Shown one piece after another: positions 47,416 to 55,103 of a stretch of 64,000 nucleotides of DNA. Location of the stretch: assembly GCF_000239695.1 (NCBI RefSeq), contig NZ_JH470338.1:124001-188000 (forward strand), written 5' to 3'. The DNA comes from Actinomyces graevenitzii C83. Its GTDB lineage: Bacteria; Actinomycetota; Actinomycetes; Actinomycetales; Actinomycetaceae. A program made the position numbers and the translations under genes. Numbering within the stretch: the stretch's first letter is position 1; every line of letters starts with the position of its first letter. The notes below the pieces were generated by a model that was given only the letters and a program-made list of their open reading frames with translations, did not search any database and had not been told where the DNA came from.

Positions 47416-47444
47416 AGCCTAGCATTCTTGGCGCTCAGGTAAAA
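47416..47444 (-). promoter_or_regulatory. Candidate trp operon promoter
   Basis: On the minus strand an extended -10, TGCTAGGCT (TAGGCT at 47421-47416), is 17 nt from a moderate -35 TTTTAC (47444-47439). Transcription would start about 47409, giving a short leader into trpL. Confidence 0.55.
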
Positions 47445-47569
47445 ACCTAAGTTTGTCAGGGCTATACCAGTGGTGGCGCTGAGCTGCGCCCATGGTGACG
47501 ATCAGATGGTGAGGCTGGCACTGTGCGCACGGTGACGCTAGAGCTATACGCGCTGGCGCGGGGGAGGCG

Positions 47570-48163
47570 TTAGCGCTGGTAGACGATGCCCTGCTTGACG
47601 CGGGCCACCACCTGCTCGGCGTCGTCGCCCAAAAGCAAGCGGATAATCTCAAAACCCAGCTCAGTGGAGGTGCCCATGCCACGCGAAGTGATCAAGTTAG
47701 CATCACGCACCACCGCAGCCTCACTCATAAGCGCCCCACCTGCGGCAATAGCGTCCATGAAGCCGGGGTTGGCGGTAGCGTGGCGGGCCTGCAGAGCGCC
47801 ATGCTCAGCCAGGATAGAAGGGGCGGCGCAGATAGCGGCTAGGGGCTGGCCTGCGGCGCTACGACGGCGCACCTCGTCAGTGACTAGGGCGCTGGCACCC
47901 AAGTTCAGCGTGCCCGGCATACCGCCAGGTAGGAACATTAGGGCGTAGCTGGCGAGGTCAACCTGGCTGGCCAGGGCGTCACAGCGCAAGTGAATGCCGT
48001 GGGAGGAGGTAACCTCAAGCGAATCAGAGATGGACAGCAGGTCAGCGCCAATACCGGCGCGGAACAGCACATCCACCACCGCCAGGCACTCGACCTCTTC
48101 AAGCCCATCGGCCACCATCACAGCAACGCGCTTATCAGTTACCACACTTGCAGGGGTAGGCAT
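47570..48163 (-). CDS. DJ-1/PfpI-family protein
   Basis: Class I glutamine-amidotransferase-like fold, 197 residues. It opens with VAVMVADGLEEVECLAVVDVLFRAG; the Glu near residue 22 and the nucleophile Cys in AAICAAPSILAEHG near 110 are the DJ-1 pair. DJ-1 members act as glyoxalases/deglycases or chaperones, so a role in carbonyl stress is possible. It is transcribed toward the trp leader, 126 nt from its promoter. Confidence 0.88.
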   Translation of the reverse strand: MPTPASVVTDKRVAVMVADGLEEVECLAVVDVLFRAGIGADLLSISDSLEVTSSHGIHLRCDALASQVDLASYALMFLPGGMPGTLNLGASALVTDEVRRRSAAGQPLAAICAAPSILAEHGALQARHATANPGFMDAIAAGGALMSEAAVVRDANLITSRGMGTSTELGFEIIRLLLGDDAEQVVARVKQGIVYQR

Positions 48164-48280
48164 GGGAGCCTTCTTTCTATCTAGAGATTATGCCTAATGT
48201 GCAGTCTAATACCTGATCAGCCCCGCAGCCTGGAGGTGGGCTGGATCTTTTTGAAGCTTTGAGTGGCTATGAGGCTGATG

Positions 48281-48422
48281 TTAGGCGTTGGCTGGGATCT
48301 CCAGCTTGGGGAGAGAGGCCACTAGCTCCTGGGTGCGCATGGAGACAGTGACCAGGCGCTTGATCAGGTCCACGACCGCGTCGGGGCGGCCGCGCTCGAC
48401 GCCTACTTCGACACCGGCGCAG
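48281..48422 (-). pseudogene. C-terminal fragment of a gene cut at the island boundary
   Basis: A minus-strand frame of about 46 codons with core-like codon use ends in TAA at 48281. It has no start codon and runs straight into the PIN gene's stop, where an in-frame TGA blocks it. The readable part includes RPDAVVDLIKRLVTVSM and ends KLEIPANA. I do not recognise the family. The plus strand at 48402-48415 shares 14 identical bases with the ISL3 remnant at 50949, so the first codons may be IS sequence. Confidence 0.45.
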
Positions 48423-48905
48423 CTAGATAGTCAGGCTCATTCCCCTGTCGCGAAGCATCATAAAGGGGTTGAGACACTCCACCCCGAGCGCGACACACGC
48501 GTCGGGAATTTTGATCCGTTTCTTCGCTCTTGGTGCTGACTTTTCGTGCGTGACGACCACCCACCCATTAGCCAGTGCATGCGCAACGATCCAGGAGTCC
48601 GCAACGCGTTGAAACTCGCTGACTGCTGGCGCCTCATAGTTGTCTTTTGCCCACTTCATAACCTGCTGATAGCGAGCCACCACGCGCGAGTCAGGAGCAA
48701 TAAAGTGTTGTCTATTCTGCTTCGCCCAGTCCTTGAGAGGATCACCGTCGCCCGCCTCACCCAGTTCGTCGTACACCGACTTGATACTCACGGCGTGGTG
48801 AGAGTCGAATAGCTGAATGAGAAAGTCCCAATATCCGGGGGCCAGATCGAACGCATAGTATGCGTTTGCCGCATCAATGAAGACGTTCGTGTCCAGGACG
48901 TACAT
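48423..48905 (-). CDS. PIN-domain protein, DUF4411 type (putative toxin RNase)
   Basis: A 160-residue PIN-fold protein. The acidic active-site residues are visible in LDTNVFIDA (Asp 5), VYDELGE, VADSWIVAHAL and IPDACV. PIN proteins are Mg-dependent RNases; the DUF4411 group is typically encoded next to an ImmA/IrrE-type protein, which here starts the same transcript with a 3-nt gap. The pair is a candidate toxin-antitoxin-like unit. Codon use differs from the core genome (no CTA preference). Confidence 0.82.
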   Translation of the reverse strand: MYVLDTNVFIDAANAYYAFDLAPGYWDFLIQLFDSHHAVSIKSVYDELGEAGDGDPLKDWAKQNRQHFIAPDSRVVARYQQVMKWAKDNYEAPAVSEFQRVADSWIVAHALANGWVVVTHEKSAPRAKKRIKIPDACVALGVECLNPFMMLRDRGMSLTI

Positions 48906-48908
48906 CGC

Positions 48909-50042
48909 TCACACCACCTGGAGACGTCTGGCCAGCTCGTCAAACACTTCCCGCTTATGACTACCGATCATGCGGAAACCCTCAGTGAAGCCCATGCGTC
49001 CCTCCAGGGTGGAGGTGACGATCGCGGTCGCGAGCGGTCGTCCGAGTCGCGTGGTGAGGGTGTTGTAATAGTTACCACCGCCAGTGTGGCGCTTCTCGCT
49101 CCCGTAGTCAGCGCGCACCTCCTCTAGAAGCGCACCGTAACGTTCCTCATCGATCCGGCGAGCCCCGTACAGTCTATGGAGTGCGACCTCAGCGGAAACA
49201 CCAAAGCGACGCGCGGCTACCCGGTAGTCCTGCACAGATTGCGCCGCATCGAACGCTACCAAGGCATCGTCGGGTAGCAGCGCTAGCGCTGCGACACGGT
49301 TACACCATGCCTCCTCACTAGTGCCTCCGAGTAGATGGTCTCCACCAGAGAGAGCACTATGCCCTGCCAGCAAGTGAGCAAACTCGTGAACGAGCGTGAA
49401 ATTCTGAGCGCCGTAGGACTCTCCGGCGAGATTGACAAAAATCAGGGGCGCGAGAACGTCGTAGAGGCAAAAACCACGGAACTCATCCGTAGACAAGGGC
49501 CGATGAGTATTGTTTCCGACGATCCCGCTCATCATCACAAGGACACCCACTTCCTCAAGTGCCTTGACAATGTCACGTCGCCATTGCTCCGGGGTGGTCG
49601 CTGTTATCTGATCAAGAAGCAGAAGCTCGCGAACACGGTGAGCAACCATGTGCGGATTATCCTGCGTGCTCACGGAACCGAGGAATGGAAGTTTCTGAGC
49701 CCCCTGTTCGCGAGCATAATCGTGATACCAGTCCTGGAATTGCTGGTAGCGGTCAATCGTATCGAGAAGATTCCCGGAAGGACGTTCGATAACCTTGCTT
49801 CCGCGGGTACGCATGTCTGCAATGGGAAGTGCCTCATCCGGCGGCTCGGGCATGATGAGCGCACCCAGGGACACATGCGTAAAGGATGCGAATTTCTCAA
49901 GCTCGCGGAGGCTTGGCAGGGCGTCCCCGCTCATCCAATCCCCGAGCTTCGGAAACTTTTTGACCGTTTCTTCGTATGAGCGGTCAGCGCGCTGGAGAGC
50001 CCACGCCAGCACAGATTGAGTGACAGCAACATGCGTGCTCAC
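48909..50042 (-). CDS. ImmA/IrrE metallopeptidase with N-terminal DNA-binding-like region
   Basis: A 377-residue protein. The zinc peptidase motif HEFAHLLAGH lies at about 219-228, within the DUF955 region, with FVNLAGESYGAQNFTLVHE before it. The first 60 residues look like the XRE-type helix-turn-helix that commonly precedes this domain (AWALQRADRSYEETVKKFPKLGDWMSG style), though divergent. GTG 50042 has a very strong GGAGGAGG upstream. Family members cleave or bind regulators of mobile elements. It is cotranscribed with the PIN gene. Confidence 0.84.
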   Translation of the reverse strand: MSTHVAVTQSVLAWALQRADRSYEETVKKFPKLGDWMSGDALPSLRELEKFASFTHVSLGALIMPEPPDEALPIADMRTRGSKVIERPSGNLLDTIDRYQQFQDWYHDYAREQGAQKLPFLGSVSTQDNPHMVAHRVRELLLLDQITATTPEQWRRDIVKALEEVGVLVMMSGIVGNNTHRPLSTDEFRGFCLYDVLAPLIFVNLAGESYGAQNFTLVHEFAHLLAGHSALSGGDHLLGGTSEEAWCNRVAALALLPDDALVAFDAAQSVQDYRVAARRFGVSAEVALHRLYGARRIDEERYGALLEEVRADYGSEKRHTGGGNYYNTLTTRLGRPLATAIVTSTLEGRMGFTEGFRMIGSHKREVFDELARRLQVV

Positions 50043-50389
50043 GGCGCACCTCCTCCGGGCATATTTTTATACCGCTATCGTACCGCGCCCCCTTGATGTT
50101 TCCGTCTCATCGCACAGTTTTCCACGCAACATCAACCTACGCGGTGCAAGCTGCTTCACAAATTAGCCCCTAGTTGCAGTCACGACGATCGTGGCGACGA
50201 TGCCGCTGCGCGTGTAAAAGAGTTGTCGGCGCGAGCCTCAGGCCTGCGCCGACAATCTCAGCTCACGCCCGTGGGGCGAGGACAACGCGCTCGGCCAGCC
50301 AGTTCTTGTACACGGTGCCAGACCTGTCCGGGGCCAGGTCCACTCAAGCGGGCCGTGGGATGATCCTTCCCGCCAGTGGTCCACGATGC
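50043..50389. other. Gap with a hairpin, no supported gene
   Basis: A perfect 10-bp stem (50223-50232 with 50246-50255) with a 13-nt loop is terminator-like. The rest shows no gene and may be decayed IS flank. Confidence 0.4.
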
Positions 50390-50828
50390 CAGTGAGCTCA
50401 CGCGGGCCCCGGCGGCGTCGGTCTTGGTGGTATCACACGCCTCTCATCGACTCTGGGTACCCGCACGCCTGCGAAACGGGCGGGGCTCAGATGCGCCCGG
50501 GGTGCGCACACCTTCTCGCTATGCTCCAGGAATGTCACCGTCTGGCAGGTGCGTTCGCGGCATATCCAGCGTCGTATTGTGCCACCGGATCCTTGCCGGG
50601 ACCCGGGCCCAAGGCGCGTCGATGACCTCCACCACCACGCGCCCGTGGCCTTGAGCGATTCACCCCACATCCTGGGTAGCCAGCACAGCGGTCACAGGAC
50701 TCTATACCGAGCACCAGAGCGCATTCAGGCCGAGCGGAAGCAACCAGGTGGAAGCCCTCCAAGTCGACGAGCAGATCACACCGATCACAACGATCAAGCG
50801 ACACAGAGCAGCAGGTAGGGTGAGACAC
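50390..50828 (-). pseudogene. ISL3-family transposase, N-terminal remnant with frameshift
   Basis: Two minus-strand frames read consecutively match the start of ISL3 transposases. The first (from 50828) gives LVDLEGFHLVASARPECAL, then CDRCAGYPGCG, the N-terminal zinc-ribbon region. The second continues with RRWICRERTCQTVTFLEH and APRAHLSP, the usual R-W-x-C-x4-C block. The catalytic core is missing. It is a decayed copy, not functional. Confidence 0.65.
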
Positions 50829-50921
50829 CGCCCGAGGTCTTAGAAGACAGCGGGGGTAGAAGTCCGCTCATCATCAAGGACCTCGACCTCTACCCGCAAC
50901 CCCCGACCAACACCCGCTCAC

Positions 50922-50943
50922 CCACACTCAACTCTGAAGAGCC
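50922..50943 (+). repeat. ISL3-type terminal repeat, copy 1
   Basis: A 22-nt sequence ending CTCTGAAGAGCC is identical to 51104-51125 in the same orientation. Its complement starts GGCTCTTCAGAG, typical of ISL3 element ends. Confidence 0.65.
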
Positions 50944-50948
50944 CCACT

Positions 50949-51086
50949 AGGCCTACTTCGACACAGCCGGAGCCAGCAACGGCCCCCACCAAAGCCATCA
51001 ACGGAATTATCGAACTAGGCAGACGCACCGCCAGAGGCTACCGCAACCCCACCAACTACCAACTCCGAATGCTCCTCATCGCATGA
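50949..51086 (+). pseudogene. ISL3-family transposase, C-terminal remnant with frameshift
   Basis: The plus strand encodes AYFDTAGASNGP, then after a one-base shift TKAINGIIELGRRTARGYR and NPTNYQLRMLLIA before TGA. This matches the C-terminal block of ISL3 transposases (S-N-G-P-T-E-A-I-N ... G-F/Y-R-N-x-x-N-Y). It is followed 18 nt later by the terminal repeat at 51104. It is oriented opposite to the N-terminal remnant, so it derives from a different insertion or a rearranged one. Confidence 0.7.
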
Positions 51087-51103
51087 GGCCTAGATGCCTC
51101 CAT

Positions 51104-51125
51104 CCACACTCAACTCTGAAGAGCC
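51104..51125 (+). repeat. ISL3-type terminal repeat, copy 2
   Basis: Identical to the 22-nt copy at 50922-50943. It lies just past the transposase C-terminal remnant, the expected place for the right end of the element. Confidence 0.7.
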
Positions 51126-51355
51126 GGTCAACTGCCAATGCTATTTCTATGTGTGCTGCACAGTTGGCAATTCTTGAGACTAAAGTCCCTACTTTATTCG
51201 GGCATTGGTGCCCAGGTGTTGCTGAGAGAGCGTCAGATAGTAGTGAGTCGAGGTCTGCAACTATGAAGGTATGTAATACTCATGGGTGCTAGATCAAATA
51301 GGTTGCGCCAGTCTCTCCTTGAGACTGTAGTTACTTTCTGCTGAGGGAATTTATT
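51126..51355. other. AT-richer leader region of the orphan gene
   Basis: GC content drops here. No gene is seen. A weak stem (TGCCAA/TTGGCA) lies near 51130-51170. The GAGGGA ribosome-binding site of the next gene is at about 51342-51347. Confidence 0.4.
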
Positions 51356-53020
51356 ATGAGTTTGAATTCGGCTGTTCGTTCTGAGTCTTTTGATGAAAGT
51401 GTGAAAGCCTTGAGGCAGGATGCGGTCAAGGATTCATTCTTTGCAAATGGTGATGGTCCGTGGACTATCATTTATGATGAGTGGTTCATCAAATGTAGAG
51501 ATAATGGCGGTCAGTTCATTGCTTTATCTCAACTGAATATGCGTGAAAGAGTGATACGAGATGTCGGTTGGGATGTTCGAAAGGGTGAGGGTATTCCAGG
51601 GTTTGTTGATCATGGGACAGAGGTAAGTTACTTCAAGTCTGGATCGCTTCCCGAATTCGAACCTTTGGTCGTGCTTCAGGAGTTCTTTGGTGTTGTCCCA
51701 GATGAGGTGAATATTTCCGAAGACTTTAGATTTCTGATGCGGTTGTGGCGTGATCCAAAATCGGGAAACTACTATGAGATTCAAGAAAGCGGTGACAAAG
51801 AACTTGCGATCAGAATCTCAGGTGAGAGGATTGAAGTTCGTACCCCACTCCTCAAGAGGTATTTGGCTGCGAGGCAGCTTGATGCTGTGTTGTACATTGA
51901 CTCCAATGTGGGAGTGGACTATGACGGTGACCCTGCAGATCTAGCTGATCTTGATGAGGAAGCATTTTCGGTCGAAAACCTCACATGCTATTCTCGAAAT
52001 GTCTGGCGGGACATGTCGCAGAGTGGTCGAATCTGGACGCGATTCTTGGCCAAGCGAATTATAAAGGCTCCGCCAAGGGAGAGGTGTAGGATATGGCCTT
52101 GGGACAAGGTTGCTGCCGATGAATATCCTGAGTTCATTATCTCCGAGGATGAGTATGGTGAGCCTGTCAGGTGGACCTGCAATCCCGACAGCCTTAGAAA
52201 CTACTACGGCAAGAATCCCGATGCGCCTCACTATCTCACTCCAGTATTTTTTAAGCCGGAGGTCCTGAGTCGCTACTACGACAGTGATGACTATGAGGTC
52301 AGAGATGCATACCTTTCGTGTGGACAGCTGTGGGGAGTGAATCTCGATAATGGTTGCCTCGATTATGTCTCAGTGTTCTTGGGAGACATTGGTCGTGACA
52401 TTCCACAAAGTCACTGGGATCACTGGAAAGCGTACAATATTGCACCGATAGGTCGCATGAGTGACGCGGCGATTCGGCGCTCATTCTTCAATCAGAGCGT
52501 CGAGAGTGGAAATCCGGAGCATCGTTTTAAGCGGGCGTATCGTGATCTGCAGGAGAAGTGGGAAGAGGCTTGGGGATGGCGTCTTCACCGTCGTGCTGAA
52601 GAGCTCGACGCGGGTGTTTTTTCTCGACTTCGTATTCCAGTGAATGAAACCGAAGCTGAGTTCCGGGCTCAGTCCCATAATCTCGCTCTCATTCTGGTTG
52701 ACTTACTAAACGAGAAGAGTCTCATTCAAGGTATGGATAGAGTATCCGATGAACGAGGACTTGCTAAGCTGAAAAGATTTCTTGAGAACAATGAATATGA
52801 GTACGTCGACCGCGATATTTCGCTCTTGAAGAAGGTACAACAGATGCGATCACGCATCGCCGCGCACGCGTCTGGCAGCGGAGGGCGAGCATTTCTTGAT
52901 AAGGAGCTCGGAGATCGTAGCCATCGAGAGTACTTTGTCGAACTCATCGAAGAATCCACTCAGATGCTTCTCGACCTGCAAAGGTTCGCAATGAGCCACG
53001 CATCTGCACTCGGCGGCTAA
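51356..53020 (+). CDS. Uncharacterised 554-residue protein with HEPN-like C-terminus
   Basis: I do not recognise the family. The protein is soluble and acidic, rich in Trp and Tyr, with no signal peptide or membrane segment. Residues 1-430 look like mixed alpha/beta without known motifs. The last 130 residues are helical and contain R-S-R-I-A-A-H at about 498-504, an R-x5-H arrangement like the active site of HEPN RNases, preceded by helices of suitable length. Codon use is clearly more AT-rich than all neighbours, and it sits beside IS ends, so it was probably acquired horizontally. The ribosome-binding site GAGGGA and an uninterrupted frame suggest it is expressed. A defence or toxin role is a guess from context. 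Confidence 0.6.
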   Translation: MSLNSAVRSESFDESVKALRQDAVKDSFFANGDGPWTIIYDEWFIKCRDNGGQFIALSQLNMRERVIRDVGWDVRKGEGIPGFVDHGTEVSYFKSGSLPEFEPLVVLQEFFGVVPDEVNISEDFRFLMRLWRDPKSGNYYEIQESGDKELAIRISGERIEVRTPLLKRYLAARQLDAVLYIDSNVGVDYDGDPADLADLDEEAFSVENLTCYSRNVWRDMSQSGRIWTRFLAKRIIKAPPRERCRIWPWDKVAADEYPEFIISEDEYGEPVRWTCNPDSLRNYYGKNPDAPHYLTPVFFKPEVLSRYYDSDDYEVRDAYLSCGQLWGVNLDNGCLDYVSVFLGDIGRDIPQSHWDHWKAYNIAPIGRMSDAAIRRSFFNQSVESGNPEHRFKRAYRDLQEKWEEAWGWRLHRRAEELDAGVFSRLRIPVNETEAEFRAQSHNLALILVDLLNEKSLIQGMDRVSDERGLAKLKRFLENNEYEYVDRDISLLKKVQQMRSRIAAHASGSGGRAFLDKELGDRSHREYFVELIEESTQMLLDLQRFAMSHASALGG

Positions 53021-53091
53021 GAGTAGGTGGTCAGGTAGCGTCTGTCGAGGAACATGATGGAGATCGATGCTACCACTGATGCCAGCTTAAC

Positions 53092-53131
53092 TGGGGGGGC
53101 CGCCCGTGGTTTCCCACGGGCGGCCCCCCCA
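53092..53131. terminator. Very strong terminator after the ValS fragment
   Basis: A perfect 18-bp GC-rich stem (53092-53109 with 53114-53131) and a TTTC loop lie 12 nt from the end of the minus-strand ValS segment and 71 nt past the plus-strand orphan gene. It serves both. Confidence 0.9.
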
Positions 53132-53143
53132 GCAGCCTAACGC

Positions 53144-55024
53144 TCAGCCCTTGCGCTTAGCAGGAGCCTCGCCCAGCTCGAAGGATTCGACAGAGGCCTC
53201 GGTGGCCTCAGCGTCGTCGGAGGCGGCCACGGTCAGGGCACCCACAGCCTTGGATGCGGCCTCGAGGTCGCCCTTCACGGACTCCAGGGCCTCGACCTGA
53301 GCCTTCGGGGCGCGCACGGTCACCGCCAGGAATGGCGTACGCGGCGACACCTTCGCCTCGGACTTCACGCGACGCAGCGCGATCAGGGCAGAGGACGCGG
53401 CCTCGAGTACCGAGGGATCGCCCTGGGCATCCGCCAGATCCGAGGAAACCGGCCACGGGGCGGTGTGCACGGAGCCCTCGCGGTACCAGCTCCACACCTC
53501 TTCCGTCACGTACGGCAGGTAGGGGGCCAGCAGGCGTACAACGTTGTCGATGACGATCGCCAGAGCCGCACGGGCCGACGCGGCCGAGGCCTCGTCCCAC
53601 GCGCCATCACGGTTGTAGGCGCGCTCCTTGACCAGCTCCAGGTAGTCGTCGCAGAACGTCCAGAAGAACGACTCCGTGACCTCGAGCGCGCGAGAGTGCT
53701 CGTAGGACGCCAGGGCGGCCGAGGCCTCGTCGATGACGGAGGCGAGCGCCGCCAGTACCGAACGATCCAGCGGCACCGTCACCAGCGCCGGATCCAGATC
53801 GATCGCTGCGCCCTCGCCGCCCATCGTGAGGGCGAACTTCGACGCGTTCAGCACCTTGATTGCCAGGCGGCGACCAATCTTCATCTGCTGCTCGTCGAAC
53901 GCCGCATCCAGGCCCAGTCGAGCCGACGCCGCCCAGTAGCGCACGGCATCCGAACCGTACTTCTCCAGGATGCCCATGGGGGTCACGACGTTGCCCTTGG
54001 ACTTGGACATCTTCTTGTGGTCCGAATCCAGGATCCAGCCCGACAGGCCCGCATGCTTCCACGGCAGCGCGCCGAACTCCAGGTCCGCGCGCACGACGGT
54101 GGAGAACAGCCACGTACGAATGATGTCCTGGCCCTGCGGGCGCAGATCCATCGGGTACGTGCGAGCGAACAGATCCTCGTCATCCAGCCAGCCACACGCC
54201 AGCTGCGGGGACAAGGAGGAGGTCGCCCACGTGTCCATGATGTCCAGCTCGCCCACGAAGCCGCCGGCCACGCCGCGCTGCCCGATGCGGTCCGAGGCCC
54301 AGCGAAGTGCGCGGAAGTAAGAGTCGTACAGGCTGTTCTTGTTTGCTCCGGTTGACTTAGCTGCGTAGGTGGCCGCGATGCGCTCGTCCAGGCGTGGGTA
54401 CGCCAGGTTCTGGTTGTTATCATTCGTGCTGTTCTGACCCGACGAATACGGCGGATTCATGACGATCACCGTGATAGCCGACTCCTTCTCCGCCTTCGCG
54501 CGCTCGTTGTTGGCGGCCAGGCCCTCGAAGTCCTCGGTGATTGTTCCGTCGCCCTCGTGGAGCTGGAAGGTGTCCGTAAGTGTCATGCCCGGAAACTCAA
54601 CATAACCCTCATCCATGCCCTGCTCCGTGCGCACCTGGTGGTACACCTGCTCAATATTGATAGAGGCAATATAGTAGGAGAGTAGCACCACCTCGTTGGC
54701 AAAAATCTCCTGCAAATACTTGCGCTCCAAAGCCTCAGGTGGAATCACACCCAATTGCAGCAGACGCGCCACAAATGTACCCGTGCCCACGAAGGGCTCG
54801 CAGACCGTATCGAAGTGGATGCAACACCATACGAGATGCGGTTGACGCAGATGGGGCAAAACCCGCTCGCCACTAGGCAAAACGAGCCGTGGTGTTGACC
54901 GTCGAGCCGCGTATTTGGACAGTGCGGCTTCGGTATCTGGTGCGATCGGGAGGTAGAGCCGGGCGACGTGAACCACGACAGGTGTGGCTGACAGTGGAGC
55001 GCTAAAAGATGTGGCAAGCGCCAA
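53144..55024 (-). CDS. Chimeric ORF: adenine DNA methyltransferase fragment fused to valyl-tRNA synthetase C-terminal half
   Basis: One uninterrupted 626-residue frame with three parts. Residues 1-74 match nothing I know. About 75-252 are an N6-adenine methyltransferase piece: motif I EPFVGTGTF at 76-84 and motif IV NPPY at 190-193, with flanks like type ISP restriction enzymes. From about 255 to the end it is ValS: LDIMDTWATSS, RPQGQDIIRTW, the KMSKS loop at 338-342, then the anticodon-binding and C-terminal domains. The ValS N-terminal half with the HIGH motif and editing domain is absent, as is the methyltransferase C-terminus. The junction near 54,250-54,275 falls at a G-F-V that both families can share. 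A recombination product with doubtful function, or an assembly join. Confidence 0.8.
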   Translation of the reverse strand: MALATSFSAPLSATPVVVHVARLYLPIAPDTEAALSKYAARRSTPRLVLPSGERVLPHLRQPHLVWCCIHFDTVCEPFVGTGTFVARLLQLGVIPPEALERKYLQEIFANEVVLLSYYIASINIEQVYHQVRTEQGMDEGYVEFPGMTLTDTFQLHEGDGTITEDFEGLAANNERAKAEKESAITVIVMNPPYSSGQNSTNDNNQNLAYPRLDERIAATYAAKSTGANKNSLYDSYFRALRWASDRIGQRGVAGGFVGELDIMDTWATSSLSPQLACGWLDDEDLFARTYPMDLRPQGQDIIRTWLFSTVVRADLEFGALPWKHAGLSGWILDSDHKKMSKSKGNVVTPMGILEKYGSDAVRYWAASARLGLDAAFDEQQMKIGRRLAIKVLNASKFALTMGGEGAAIDLDPALVTVPLDRSVLAALASVIDEASAALASYEHSRALEVTESFFWTFCDDYLELVKERAYNRDGAWDEASAASARAALAIVIDNVVRLLAPYLPYVTEEVWSWYREGSVHTAPWPVSSDLADAQGDPSVLEAASSALIALRRVKSEAKVSPRTPFLAVTVRAPKAQVEALESVKGDLEAASKAVGALTVAASDDAEATEASVESFELGEAPAKRKG

Positions 55025-55103
55025 AAGGTAGTGCCGGTTACGACTTGCTATTAGCCCTGATCAGAGCGTGTATGTACGTGACGCAATGACAGGAGCCACC
55101 ACC

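Noticed and set aside
50535..50828. 97-codon minus-strand ORF as a real gene
   Set aside because: It resembles only the first part of an ISL3 transposase and continues in a different frame, so it is a pseudogene remnant.
53465..54355. 296-codon plus-strand ORF opposite the ValS fragment
   Set aside because: It is an antisense shadow of the GC-rich ValS codons; the minus frame carries the KMSKS and other ValS motifs.
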